Source: a virus
Reading direction: 5' to 3' (one strand)
DNA length: 32,681 bases
Virus record (IMG/VR): IMGVR_UViG_3300037541_000387
Location: 1-32,681 of that record
Part shown: piece after piece, positions 8,243 to 16,073 of the stretch
How positions within the stretch are numbered: position 1 is the stretch's first letter
How the letters are laid out: each line of letters opens with the position of its first letter
The notes under the pieces: generated by a model
What the model was told of the DNA's origin: nothing
The model's input: the letters and a program-made list of their open reading frames with translations, nothing else
Database searches by the model: none
Program-made: the position numbers and the translations under genes

Positions 8243-8552
8243 ACTTTTGGCATAATAGCTTCTTATGGTGAATATTCCCTAGCCTGTCTCTTAATATCTG
8301 GACTTCTATCACTCTAAATTCAATATCATCTGCTGTAATTGTATCATCTACTGCTACTGTTGTGTCTGGATATACCCATACCTCTACATCATAATCTAAG
8401 GGTTTTGCTTGTAATCCTCTATCTTGTCTATTAGCATATACTAACCTAGCTTTAATATAAGTAACTGTAGTAGTTGGTTTCCCATACTTATTATAAGCAG
8501 TTCTAGTGTTTAACTCTATATCTTGATTTAAGTATCTGGATAAATCAATCAT
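8235..8552 (-). CDS. Head-tail stopper (head closure) protein
   Basis: A 105-residue beta-rich protein beginning MIDLSRYLNQDIELNTRTAY. It has VEVWVYPDTTVAVDDTITADD in the middle, where small barrel-shaped closure proteins carry an internal loop. Position is between the connector and tail completion genes, the usual place for head closure. It is only one base downstream of the connector gene. The fold assignment is from position and strand pattern and could be wrong in detail. Confidence 0.6.
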   Translation of the reverse strand: MIDLSRYLNQDIELNTRTAYNKYGKPTTTVTYIKARLVYANRQDRGLQAKPLDYDVEVWVYPDTTVAVDDTITADDIEFRVIEVQILRDRLGNIHHKKLLCQKYV

Positions 8553-8553
8553 A

Positions 8554-9282
8554 CTAGTATGTCATATAGCCTGTTGTATCAATCAAGCCTTGTAATAACT
8601 GATTAGCAAGAGGGGAGAATGGCATACCTCCGACTAGTGCAAACCTTACACTATCTGTACCATAAGTCTCAGACAAATCTCCTATTTTGTATGAATTAAC
8701 TCCTGAGATTATATTTAATATATCCTCATCTTTATATCTACTCAAAAAATATGCCTGTTCTATCTGTGCATTCTTTATCTTTTTATCTATTGGAGATATA
8801 AATAACACTTGGCTAGTTGTATCTGGTTGTATATCCCACCCTGACACGGTTGCTGTGCCTGTAGAGCTTGTCCAATCTGTTATAGCTCTTACCTGCCCTC
8901 TACCTGTACCTTCTCTAATTACAGCTACTCCTCCATTTAAAACATCATCAGCTAAATACTGCTGTCCTCCTAACTGCAAAACTGACACTGTGGTGCTAGT
9001 TGCACTGCTTACATTGCCATAGTATAACCTGTCTATATTAACCCTTGGGAAGGCTAAATTCTGCTCTCTACGGTAGTCTTTATCTGTATGATATACTTTA
9101 TATCCTTTATACCTTAGTTGATCCATTTGCAAAGCGGCTTGTTTTAAGAAACCTTCTTTTTGTACTGTGGATAACCCAGCCCAATGTGAATAATTCTGCT
9201 TAACAGCTAAATAATCATTAGCTTCAGCAATGCTTACATAAGAGTCTTGGTCTGGATGTGATAATATTGTGTTTAATGCCAT
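8554..9282 (-). CDS. Head-tail connector (DnaT-like) with inserted beta domain
   Basis: A 242-residue protein. The N-terminal region (residues 9-80) carries the phage 'DnaT-like' connector pattern: DQDSYVSIAEANDYLAVKQN, then LKQAALQMDQLRYKGYK, then QNLAFPR. The C-terminal helical part (KNAQIEQAYFLSRYKDED) completes it. Between them, residues about 88-160 form a Val/Thr/Gly-rich beta segment (VSVLQLGGQQYL...VSGWDIQPDTT) not usual in the compact family members. The DnaT label reflects the family's name and does not imply a replication role here. ATGGCA lies 27 bases after repeat copy d. Confidence 0.65.
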   Translation of the reverse strand: MALNTILSHPDQDSYVSIAEANDYLAVKQNYSHWAGLSTVQKEGFLKQAALQMDQLRYKGYKVYHTDKDYRREQNLAFPRVNIDRLYYGNVSSATSTTVSVLQLGGQQYLADDVLNGGVAVIREGTGRGQVRAITDWTSSTGTATVSGWDIQPDTTSQVLFISPIDKKIKNAQIEQAYFLSRYKDEDILNIISGVNSYKIGDLSETYGTDSVRFALVGGMPFSPLANQLLQGLIDTTGYMTY

Positions 9283-9300
9283 AATCTTATAGGTTTATTA

Positions 9301-10281
9301 CTATAAGTTTACCATCTGTTGCCTTATCTCATTATATGATTTCCTTAAACTAAATTGACTTGCATACTCTGACCGCTTCTTATCTAATCCTCTTCTAAAT
9401 TGTCCTTTTTCTGCTTTCCAGTCGTTAAAAGCTTGTCTCATCTGTTTTCTTAATGACTTAATTCTAGGCTCATACCATAATCCTAAATCGTGCTGGTCAT
9501 AATCCTGCCTATAATATACAGCTTTACTCATATCACAGCCTATCTCATAGCAATATCTCTCATCAAAGTATTCAGCTATCCCGTGTGCATTAGGAATTAT
9601 AACTGGTGAGCCTACATTCATAGCTTCAAGTGGTGTCATTCCAAAACCTTCTCCTCTAGATGGGAATACAAAGCAATCGTGACTAGCTAATAAGTCTACT
9701 AACTGCTCTGGAGTGTAATCTTCTATAATAGACTCTATATTTAAGTTCATATAGGGATAATTATTGCCTCCAATCCCCTTAACTGTTAATTTTACCCATT
9801 CTTCTGGATGAAACTCCTGTGTAAAAGCATCTACTACAATATCAAAACCCTTTCTAAAGTCAAAAGCATTATAATGAAGGAACCTAAACACTCTATTCTC
9901 TGGTCTTGGTCTGTAAGTATATAAATCTGTATCTATTCCGTGTGGTATAACTATACTATCTATTCCAAACTGATTATAAAATATATCTCTTGCAAACTTG
10001 CTAGGTGTTATGAGTAAATCTAATTCTCTGATATAAGGCTCCCAATCTGGTGGACATTTTGTCGACTCAAACATAAAATAACCTATTTTCTTCTTACATC
10101 CATCTAACATTGGCACTTGTGGTGGTTGATAATATAAGAAACCTACATCTTGCCCTTTATTTTTGGTCTCTAAGACTATTTCTTTATCTTCTTGGCTAAT
10201 TCTATACCAAGTGTTAGCTACATTGCCAAAACCGCCTATTTTAGTCTTAAGCGGTGGGGTAGCATAGTATATTGATTTCAT
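9301..10281 (-). CDS. GT4-type glycosyltransferase inside the head gene cluster
   Basis: A 326-residue GT-B family 4 glycosyltransferase. It shows ITPSKFARDIFYNQFG, then VIPHGIDTDLY (the conserved PHGID turn), and the sugar-nucleotide binding E-x7-E pair at E211 and E219 (EGFGMTPLE) followed by VGSPVIIPN. These bind the nucleotide-sugar diphosphate. The gene lies between the coat protein and connector genes and is translationally coupled (ATGA) to a 55-residue gene. An internal promoter at 10474-10502 serves both. Its last codons (AGG CAA CAG ATG GTA) coincide with repeat copy d. A role in glycosylating the virion is inferred from location. Confidence 0.85.
   Translation of the reverse strand: MKSIYYATPPLKTKIGGFGNVANTWYRISQEDKEIVLETKNKGQDVGFLYYQPPQVPMLDGCKKKIGYFMFESTKCPPDWEPYIRELDLLITPSKFARDIFYNQFGIDSIVIPHGIDTDLYTYRPRPENRVFRFLHYNAFDFRKGFDIVVDAFTQEFHPEEWVKLTVKGIGGNNYPYMNLNIESIIEDYTPEQLVDLLASHDCFVFPSRGEGFGMTPLEAMNVGSPVIIPNAHGIAEYFDERYCYEIGCDMSKAVYYRQDYDQHDLGLWYEPRIKSLRKQMRQAFNDWKAEKGQFRRGLDKKRSEYASQFSLRKSYNEIRQQMVNL
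9310..9324 (-). repeat. Dispersed 15-bp repeat, copy d
   Basis: AGGCAACAGATGGTA on the minus strand. Unlike most copies it is inside a coding end, read as RQQMV before the TAG of the glycosyltransferase. It is 27 bases before the connector ATG. Confidence 0.9.
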
Positions 10282-10445
10282 ATTAACTTATTTCTTAATT
10301 CCTTTAGCTTAAGAGCATAATCTAAAGCTTCTTTCCCTCTAGCTCCAAATAATAATAAAGTATAATGTCTAATTTCTTTATTTATTTTAGCATTATGCTT
10401 ATCTACCCAATTATATAAACTATCTACTTGTTTAGTGATTTTCAT
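10278..10445 (-). CDS. Small helical protein, 55 residues
   Basis: An open frame of 55 codons starting MKITKQVDSLYNWVDK and ending KLKELRNKLI. It is charged and probably helical; no family is recognised. Its TGA overlaps the ATG of the glycosyltransferase (ATGA). It has its own promoter (10474-10502) and an untranslated leader identical to that of the 114-residue gene at 19667. It is therefore probably a real gene and the first of the internal transcript. Confidence 0.75.
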   Translation of the reverse strand: MKITKQVDSLYNWVDKHNAKINKEIRHYTLLLFGARGKEALDYALKLKELRNKLI

Positions 10446-10466
10446 ACTTGATATGATTAATTATTA
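10441..10466 (-). repeat. Conserved 5' leader and start, copy 1
   Basis: A 26-base stretch running from the probable transcript start into the start codon. It is identical to 19663-19688. The core next to the start is TCATATCAAGTATG. No Shine-Dalgarno sequence is present, so the leader may itself be the initiation signal. Confidence 0.8.
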
Positions 10467-10473
10467 TATTTTA

Positions 10474-10502
10474 ATTATAAACTAAAAAGAGCTATATTTC
10501 AA
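10474..10502 (-). promoter_or_regulatory. Leftward sigma70-type promoter
   Basis: Minus strand TTGAAA (10502-10497), a 17-base spacer, then TATAAT (10479-10474). The -35 box and spacer overlap the coat-protein terminator. Start of RNA is expected near 10467, giving a leader of about 22 bases for the 55-residue gene. Confidence 0.75.
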
Positions 10503-10508
10503 GCTCTT
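10484..10508 (-). terminator. Terminator after the coat protein gene
   Basis: Minus strand AAGAGCT (10508-10502), an 8-base loop, AGCTCTT (10493-10487) and TTT. It lies 26 bases after the coat protein stop. The T-run is short, so it may be partial and allow readthrough. Confidence 0.65.
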
Positions 10509-10533
10509 AATAGTAGGTGAGTAGGGTTATAGA

Positions 10534-11439
10534 TTAAACTGTTCTATAAGCTACTGCTAATCCTTGTCTCATTATAGCAACACCATAAAGGATTTCAGCT
10601 CTTGCAAACATTCCTCCTACTTTGGCATCATATCCCATAGTCAATCTTAGAGATAATCCTGTTGCTGGATCATTGTATACTCCTTGTTTTACTCCAAGTC
10701 CATCTCCATCAACTGGAAGTGGTCGTACAGCAATAGCAAAAGCATCTCTGTGGAAAGCCATATTTTGTTTTCGTACTGGGCTTCCTCCTGATTGGATTAA
10801 TTGAGTTTCAAATAATCCTAATCCAGCTACTTTAGGAATTATAGCATCTTGTACTGGCATTGGGCTTCCAAATTCTAGAGCTTTGCTAATATTAGTGTCT
10901 TTTAACAAACTAGCATATACATCTTCATTTAATGTAAAAATGAAAGGTCCAGAAAGAGGAGCTTTGTTTTTAACTAAAGTTTTTCTAAGATCTACTAAAT
11001 CCTGATAAGCATTAGCAGTAGGAGTAACTGAATTTGTTAAAGAAGTTCCAAGGGAAGCAACAGAAATATCTACAGCTTCTAATACTGAACTAATAGCTTC
11101 ATTGATATATCCTTGTAATACATCTGGTCGTGATTGTGCTCGTCCAACATCTTCAATCAAAACGGTCTTGTGTCTGTGTTGGTTAAGAGTAACTGTTACA
11201 TCACTGTCAGCAGGAGCAGTATTTGCATATTCAGATCCAGCTACTTTAGTATCAGCAGATCCTAAATCTCCTAAGAAACCAACTTTTACAGCTTCTCCAA
11301 ATTGTCTTACATCATTTGAAAAATCAGTGTTTACAAATCGAGAAATTCCTCTGTTTGCTCTTAAGGTCTTCATAGCGGTTGCAGCAGCAACTGTAGGAAT
11401 GAATGAGTCAAGTAATGACTTTGTTATTTCATTGGCCAT
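10534..11439 (-). CDS. Major capsid protein (P22-type coat, HK97 fold)
   Basis: A 301-residue protein following a scaffold-like gene. It has the P22 gene 5-like coat pattern: MANEITKSLLDSFIPTVAA at the N terminus, a basic GEAVKVGFLG strand, TVTLNQHRHKTVLIEDVGRA, then a spine helix with VLEAVDISVASLG. Near the C terminus come FHRDAFAIAVRPLP and a beta-rich end LRLTMGYDAKVGG. Such proteins form the icosahedral shell. The terminator just after it and the strong scaffold pairing support high expression. There is no protease gene, so maturation is probably without proteolysis. Confidence 0.85.
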   Translation of the reverse strand: MANEITKSLLDSFIPTVAAATAMKTLRANRGISRFVNTDFSNDVRQFGEAVKVGFLGDLGSADTKVAGSEYANTAPADSDVTVTLNQHRHKTVLIEDVGRAQSRPDVLQGYINEAISSVLEAVDISVASLGTSLTNSVTPTANAYQDLVDLRKTLVKNKAPLSGPFIFTLNEDVYASLLKDTNISKALEFGSPMPVQDAIIPKVAGLGLFETQLIQSGGSPVRKQNMAFHRDAFAIAVRPLPVDGDGLGVKQGVYNDPATGLSLRLTMGYDAKVGGMFARAEILYGVAIMRQGLAVAYRTV

Positions 11440-11453
11440 ATTGGTAATTTAAT

Positions 11454-12047
11454 TTATTGTCCTATTAATATTCGTCCTTCTTTTTTAGCTTCGGTTATAG
11501 CTTGTATATTCTTAGCTACAAAATCTGAGTCCTTCAATTGTGATTCTTTGAATATAACACCAGTTGAGCTTGAGGAGTTCCCTCCATTAGCGTTCCCAGC
11601 ATTGCTAGTTGTTTCAGCTTTGAAAAGATAAGGCATTTCGGTCTTGATACGAGTCAATTCTGATGTAAGTCCTGTGATGTTAACCTCACCTGTCTCATCA
11701 GTAACATTATCAGTTTCGATAAACTTCATAACTGCTTTTAAGTCGTGAGGATTATACTTTACTGCTTCCTGTATTAGAGATTTTTCAAGATTGCTTTGTC
11801 TATACCTATTTTGTACATCCTTTAGCTCCTGTTCTCGGGTCTCTGCAATTTGTTTCCAGTTACCTTGTTCCTCGGCGATTTTGGTTTCGAATTCTGCTAA
11901 TTTAGCTTTATATTCGTTTCTTTCTTTATTAACCTGGTCAAACCTTGATTTTGGAATTTGGATTTCTTGTTTTGTCTCTTCTACTGGTGTTTCAGTAGTT
12001 GTATCTTGAGTGGTTTCGCTCTCCAGCGTTGTTGTATCCTCTGCCAT
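11454..12047 (-). CDS. Scaffold protein
   Basis: A 197-residue acidic protein with a Thr/Glu-rich start (TTLESETTQDTTTETPVEE). A long charged coiled coil follows (about residues 45-90: KERNEYKAKLAEFETKIAEE, then KDVQNRYRQSNLEKS). A Ser/Asn/Gly linker and a short C-terminal helix with FVAKNIQAITEAKKE complete it. This is the phage GP20-type scaffold layout, placed directly before the coat gene. I chose ATGGCA at 12047; a TTG at 12056 in frame is a weaker option. Repeat copy e lies 56 bases upstream, with an imperfect hairpin between. Confidence 0.8.
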   Translation of the reverse strand: MAEDTTTLESETTQDTTTETPVEETKQEIQIPKSRFDQVNKERNEYKAKLAEFETKIAEEQGNWKQIAETREQELKDVQNRYRQSNLEKSLIQEAVKYNPHDLKAVMKFIETDNVTDETGEVNITGLTSELTRIKTEMPYLFKAETTSNAGNANGGNSSSSTGVIFKESQLKDSDFVAKNIQAITEAKKEGRILIGQ

Positions 12048-12103
12048 ATAATGCAAATTATGTTGATAACATCCGTATCGTGGATGATCCGTTATTCCTA
12101 ATC

Positions 12104-12118
12104 TACCATCTGTTGCCT
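12104..12118 (-). repeat. Dispersed 15-bp repeat, copy e
   Basis: AGGCAACAGATGGTA on the minus strand. Its AG is part of the TAG stop of the minor head gene. The distance to the scaffold start is larger than for the other copies (56 bases to ATG). Confidence 0.9.
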
Positions 12119-13205
12119 ATTCTTGTATATAATCGGATAGTATGTCTAGGCTTTCTTTTAATCTCTCGTCTTTAGTCCTTTTTTTGACCTCTTGGATAGT
12201 TTTTATATCTTTGTTCTTGATAGCTTCGTTGATTATATTATAATCTTTAATTCCTATCTTGGTCGTAAACTGCTCATAGGCTTTTAAAATAGACTTAGGA
12301 CTGTTAGTGGTTAGGTTCTGAGACTTTACATTTTCTTTGGGCTGATAACTCTGGGTTTCGGTATCCCATACCTTGCTTACCTCAGCTAATCCCTCTGTAA
12401 ATGGTGAGATTGAGTGTCTACAGTTAGCATGTTGCAATCCATTGGCTTTAGCTTCGGCTAAGGTAGTATATCCTCTAGTTCTACCTGTTAGGGATAGCAC
12501 CTCATTCTCATATGGTCGGCATAAAGCACATTCCCCAAAGTGGTCTGACACTTGTACTAGATCATAACCTTCTTGAATTATAGTATTGCTAGTCCCCTGC
12601 CATTGAGCGTCTGTGAGTATACTTCTAGCTAAAGTTGAGGCGTAAGTGTCAATTCCCTGTCTTCTACCTGATACAGACACAACTGCTGTAGCTTGAGATT
12701 GCTTTAACACACTAGCCACTCCTTTAGCTATAGCATTCTGGTCAGCTCCTGTGACTAATCCTTTCCCTATCTCAGCTTTTATCTTTTCCTGCTCAGCAAA
12801 TGTTAAGGCTCTAGTTCCAGTGTCTTGTATCCCTTGAGCTATCTTGCTGGTATATGTATAGCTTTGAGATATAAGGGCATCTAATGCTTCCTGATGTAGA
12901 CTTACAAATGATTGGTTAAACTCATATACCTGCCCACCTTTGATTGAAGCATTGACTGCATTGTTCATTCCTTCATAGTATAGAGAGGGGATGGTTATGT
13001 TAGCCCAAGCCTCTAGCTGTAGATTATACTTATTGGCAATATTTTTAATAGCTCTAGATTTAGCCGACAATGTACCTTTGTCTAATCTATCTGCATATGT
13101 AGCAAGGTCAAGATAAGCCTCTTTCACAATAGCTTCGGCTAGTTTAACTTGTATATCTGATTGGACTATCCCTTCGGGTCTAATCCTCTTCTTCGTCTCC
13201 GCCAT
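12117..13205 (-). CDS. Minor head protein (phage minor capsid 2 / MuF-like)
   Basis: A 362-residue protein after the portal. The C-terminal half has the metal-site-like pattern of this family: CALCRPYENEVLSLTG, then AEAKANGLQHANCRHSISPF. The C..C, H and NCRH residues are the family landmarks. N-terminal helices (LAEAIVKEAYLDLATYAD) bind head or portal. It overlaps the portal gene by 26 bases. In SPP1-like phages the equivalent protein (gp7) is carried in the head and affects DNA release. It ends in a TAG shared with repeat copy e. Confidence 0.75.
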   Translation of the reverse strand: MAETKKRIRPEGIVQSDIQVKLAEAIVKEAYLDLATYADRLDKGTLSAKSRAIKNIANKYNLQLEAWANITIPSLYYEGMNNAVNASIKGGQVYEFNQSFVSLHQEALDALISQSYTYTSKIAQGIQDTGTRALTFAEQEKIKAEIGKGLVTGADQNAIAKGVASVLKQSQATAVVSVSGRRQGIDTYASTLARSILTDAQWQGTSNTIIQEGYDLVQVSDHFGECALCRPYENEVLSLTGRTRGYTTLAEAKANGLQHANCRHSISPFTEGLAEVSKVWDTETQSYQPKENVKSQNLTTNSPKSILKAYEQFTTKIGIKDYNIINEAIKNKDIKTIQEVKKRTKDERLKESLDILSDYIQE

Positions 13206-14601
13206 TTATTCCTCTGTTAATTATTGAGAACGGGTTGGCTTTATTCTTAGCGTCTAATTCCTCTTGTATTCTAGTTAGTTTGTCTTGAGCTTCATTGCTG
13301 GTAATTCCATCTATATTTGAGATTGCGTCTTCCTTGGTTGTTAGATCATAGTCTAATTTGGCCTGTTCAGCTTGTAGGATTTCTAATTCATCCATAATAA
13401 TACCATCTTGCCAGTAGATTGTAGGTACTTCAGTCTCAGCTGGTTTTAATCCATCACTAGTCAATTGGTTATTCCTTGCAAATTCAATAGCAGACTCTAT
13501 AAGTGCTTTAAGTCCATTATCCCAATACATCTGTTTGCGGTGTTTCAAAGATAAAGTTCTTAATAACTTATACTTCAAAGCTCTACCTGACTCTGCTACT
13601 CCATATTTAGTAAGTCCAAACAAAGTAGGGGATGATTGTGCGGCAATAAATAACTGTTCTAATAACACATCTATCTGTGCAAATGATGATTCTAGTTTAC
13701 TATCCCAAACAATATATTCTGGCTTGTCTGCCTCACCTGTCATTGGGTGACTTGGTAGTTCTATCATTCCTAGTTGCTGTCTTGAAACATTCCCGTTGCT
13801 ATCTAATACACCTTTAGGCACTGCTAAGATTGGGTCTCCGTGTTTGTCTAAGATATGCTCGTTTCTAGATAATCTGTTGTTGATAGCAAAGAATAAGTCC
13901 ATTAAGTCCTCATAGTCGCTAATCCCCCAAAACTTACCACTCATTCCCCAGTTCTTTATGTGATGGATAAGGCTAAACCCCTGTTCTAAGTTAGTCTTTA
14001 CTATAGGTTCTATCCCTAGCATATCCATAGAATTATATTCTCCACCTATAACACCATCTTTAAAATCATACACCCGTGTTTCTATCTCTCCTACTCTATA
14101 AGTTTCTACTACAATGTATTGCTTCTCATTAATCATTTGGATATAAGCAAGTACATGCTCTTTTACTGGAGCTTTGACATTGTTGTCATTATATACTGGG
14201 AAATATACATCTGGTTTGACTGTATCTATCTTAACTTGTCCATCTACAGCTAATATTCTAAGTACTGAGTCTCCTTTATAGCTTGTAACTAAAGCCTCCT
14301 CATATAAAGTAGTCCACATACTATTCTCATACCATAACTTGTCTACAAAGTTTTGGTTAGTCTCATTTTCTAACACAATCTTTGGTTGTTCCTCAAATAA
14401 AAGGTCAGCTGAGATAGTGCTAATAATTCTAGGATAGGGAAGTACCACATATCTTACAAGAGACATATCCCCTGCAAATTGTTCAGCATAATGCTCTAAT
14501 CTTTTGCTAAAGGCTATTCTATGGTTCCCTTCGAATAACTTCTCGTAGGTATCATATTTGGCTAATCTGTCTATGTCTTTTTGAGGAGGATATTGCTTCA
14601 T
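13180..14601 (-). CDS. Portal protein (SPP1 gp6-like)
   Basis: A 473-residue protein of the SPP1 gp6 type. It has an N-terminal RYVVLPYPRIISTISADLLF, central RVYDFKDGVIGGEYNSMDML, LMDLFFAINNRLSRNEHIL and GLTKYGVAESGRALKYKLLR (the stem and crown helices), and a C-terminal acidic tail (GGDEEED). The dodecameric ring feeds DNA into the head and connects to the tail. It follows TerL, and ATG is at 14601, overlapping the TerL end region by none. The repeat copy f lies 35 bases before the start, inside terL. Confidence 0.85.
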   Translation of the reverse strand: MKQYPPQKDIDRLAKYDTYEKLFEGNHRIAFSKRLEHYAEQFAGDMSLVRYVVLPYPRIISTISADLLFEEQPKIVLENETNQNFVDKLWYENSMWTTLYEEALVTSYKGDSVLRILAVDGQVKIDTVKPDVYFPVYNDNNVKAPVKEHVLAYIQMINEKQYIVVETYRVGEIETRVYDFKDGVIGGEYNSMDMLGIEPIVKTNLEQGFSLIHHIKNWGMSGKFWGISDYEDLMDLFFAINNRLSRNEHILDKHGDPILAVPKGVLDSNGNVSRQQLGMIELPSHPMTGEADKPEYIVWDSKLESSFAQIDVLLEQLFIAAQSSPTLFGLTKYGVAESGRALKYKLLRTLSLKHRKQMYWDNGLKALIESAIEFARNNQLTSDGLKPAETEVPTIYWQDGIIMDELEILQAEQAKLDYDLTTKEDAISNIDGITSNEAQDKLTRIQEELDAKNKANPFSIINRGINGGDEEED

Positions 14602-14604
14602 ATA

Positions 14605-15777
14605 TTAAAATCCAAATGGTTTATTATTATATATCTTACCATCTGTTGCCTTTTCAAGTTCCATATAGTCTATACAATACCGCATAGCATCCATAATATG
14701 GTCTTTGACTTTGATAGGCATATCCATAGTCTGGCCATCTTTATTCTTTTGCCACCTGTAGAATTGTAACTCTTTGATCATATTGATTGAGGTATTAGTT
14801 ATATGTATCTTTTTAACTTTAACTGCATTTATACCTCTAATAACTGAGCCTTTATTCTTATAGGCTGGTTTAATATTGTATCCTGCCATATAAATGTCAT
14901 TTATCTTACCAGGGTCTTCACTATCTCCTACTATAACCGCGTCTCTAGGTATGTTTAGCTCTTGTAGCTTTCTTATAATCTCATCTGAATTAAGTCCTGA
15001 TTGATATAATAGCTCTTGCACATATAACACATTATCTAATTCTCTTATTTCTACAATAGCAGTTTGATTGTTAAATCCCCAGTCAGCTCCATAATACCGT
15101 CTATCATAGCTTTCTGGTAAAGTCTCACATCTTTGCCAATGGGTATAGATTAAATCTTCTGATACTCCCCTTTCTCCTAATCCAAACACTCTCCAAAAGT
15201 TTGGATCTAACACTTTATACCTTTCTATCTCATCTATCACCTCCTGAGGTAAAAATGGGTTATCCCTGTAGGTTGATTTTATAACTACACAGTCATCTCT
15301 GGTCATAACATCATCATAAATCCAGTGGAATGAGTCTGAGGGGTTGAAGTCTAATGTAATCTCCCCTGTTGTTCTCATAGCTAACTGCCTCCAGTCTTCT
15401 AGGGATAATTCATTAGCCTCATTAAGCCACAAATAGTCTCTCTTAGCTCCTCTTTTCTTCTGAGGGTTATCCATACCAAGGAACTCTACCAAGTTGCCAT
15501 TAAGGTTATATGTCTTTAGTGTTTTGTTATGGTTCTTGCTATCGTATAAGTTCCAGTTAATAAGTATTTCAAAGAAGTCTCTAGCTACAGTTAAATCTAA
15601 AGCAGGGGATGTCTTTCTTACAATAGATAAAATCTTACCTTTCTCTTTTAGAAGTTTAAGGATATATTTCTGAGCTATAGAATAAGTCTTAGAACTTCTA
15701 GAGCTTCCTTGATTGACTATAATTCTTTTATTAGCCTCCCAGTTCTTTTGGAATACTACTGTCGCTTGTATCTTCAT
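14605..15777 (-). CDS. terL: Terminase large subunit
   Basis: A 390-residue packaging ATPase-nuclease of the PBSX/SPP1 sort. The Walker A motif is GSSRSSKT (residues 24-31). The Walker B region YLWLNE (115-120) carries the catalytic Glu at 120. The C-terminal RNase H-like nuclease has acidic residues in YYGADWGF, VIVGDSEDPGKI and DHIMDAMRYCIDY. The gene overlaps the NUMOD1-like gene by ATGA. Repeat copy f is read here as KATDG near the C terminus. TerL cuts concatemers and pumps DNA through the portal. Confidence 0.9.
   Translation of the reverse strand: MKIQATVVFQKNWEANKRIIVNQGSSRSSKTYSIAQKYILKLLKEKGKILSIVRKTSPALDLTVARDFFEILINWNLYDSKNHNKTLKTYNLNGNLVEFLGMDNPQKKRGAKRDYLWLNEANELSLEDWRQLAMRTTGEITLDFNPSDSFHWIYDDVMTRDDCVVIKSTYRDNPFLPQEVIDEIERYKVLDPNFWRVFGLGERGVSEDLIYTHWQRCETLPESYDRRYYGADWGFNNQTAIVEIRELDNVLYVQELLYQSGLNSDEIIRKLQELNIPRDAVIVGDSEDPGKINDIYMAGYNIKPAYKNKGSVIRGINAVKVKKIHITNTSINMIKELQFYRWQKNKDGQTMDMPIKVKDHIMDAMRYCIDYMELEKATDGKIYNNKPFGF
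14637..14651 (-). repeat. Dispersed 15-bp repeat, copy f
   Basis: AGGCAACAGATGGTA on the minus strand, inside terL (AAG GCA ACA GAT GGT AAG) and 35 bases before the portal ATG. Confidence 0.9.
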
Positions 15778-16073
15778 TGTCTTGTATTACAGATAGGGCA
15801 GAGCTGAACTTCTAAGCTTAATATTATCTGGCACTTCCTACACTGTTTCTTTTTACCACTTGAGAGTAGAAAGTCTTTGTGAATAGATAGGGTAGAGTCA
15901 GTCGCTTCTTTAAAAACCCAAACTCCTTTAAGTGTTCTGTTTTTATCTTTCCATCTATTGATGGTAGATCTATTAACCGATACAACTCTAGCAAAATCAG
16001 TTTGAGACCCAAATTCAATAATCTCTCCTGTTTCAATATTAATAACACTAATCGGTTTCTTGTTGTGCCTCAT
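15774..16073 (-). CDS. NUMOD1-like DNA-binding protein with zinc ribbon
   Basis: A 99-residue protein. Residues 7-55 (PISVINIETGEIIEFGSQTD, then RSTINRWKDK, then GVWVFKE) match the NUMOD1 repeat that usually recognises DNA in homing endonucleases. Residues 78-95 carry C78-x2-C81 and C92-x2-C95, a zinc ribbon. No nuclease domain is present. It sits between terS and terL, overlapping both. It could be a reduced homing element or a packaging cofactor. The domain call is by pattern. Confidence 0.7.
   Translation of the reverse strand: MRHNKKPISVINIETGEIIEFGSQTDFARVVSVNRSTINRWKDKNRTLKGVWVFKEATDSTLSIHKDFLLSSGKKKQCRKCQIILSLEVQLCPICNTRQ

Noticed and set aside
2305-14651. The six-copy repeat as an ordinary sigma70 promoter
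   Set aside because: No consistent -35/-10 pair with 16-18 spacing is formed by all copies, unlike the clear promoters elsewhere.
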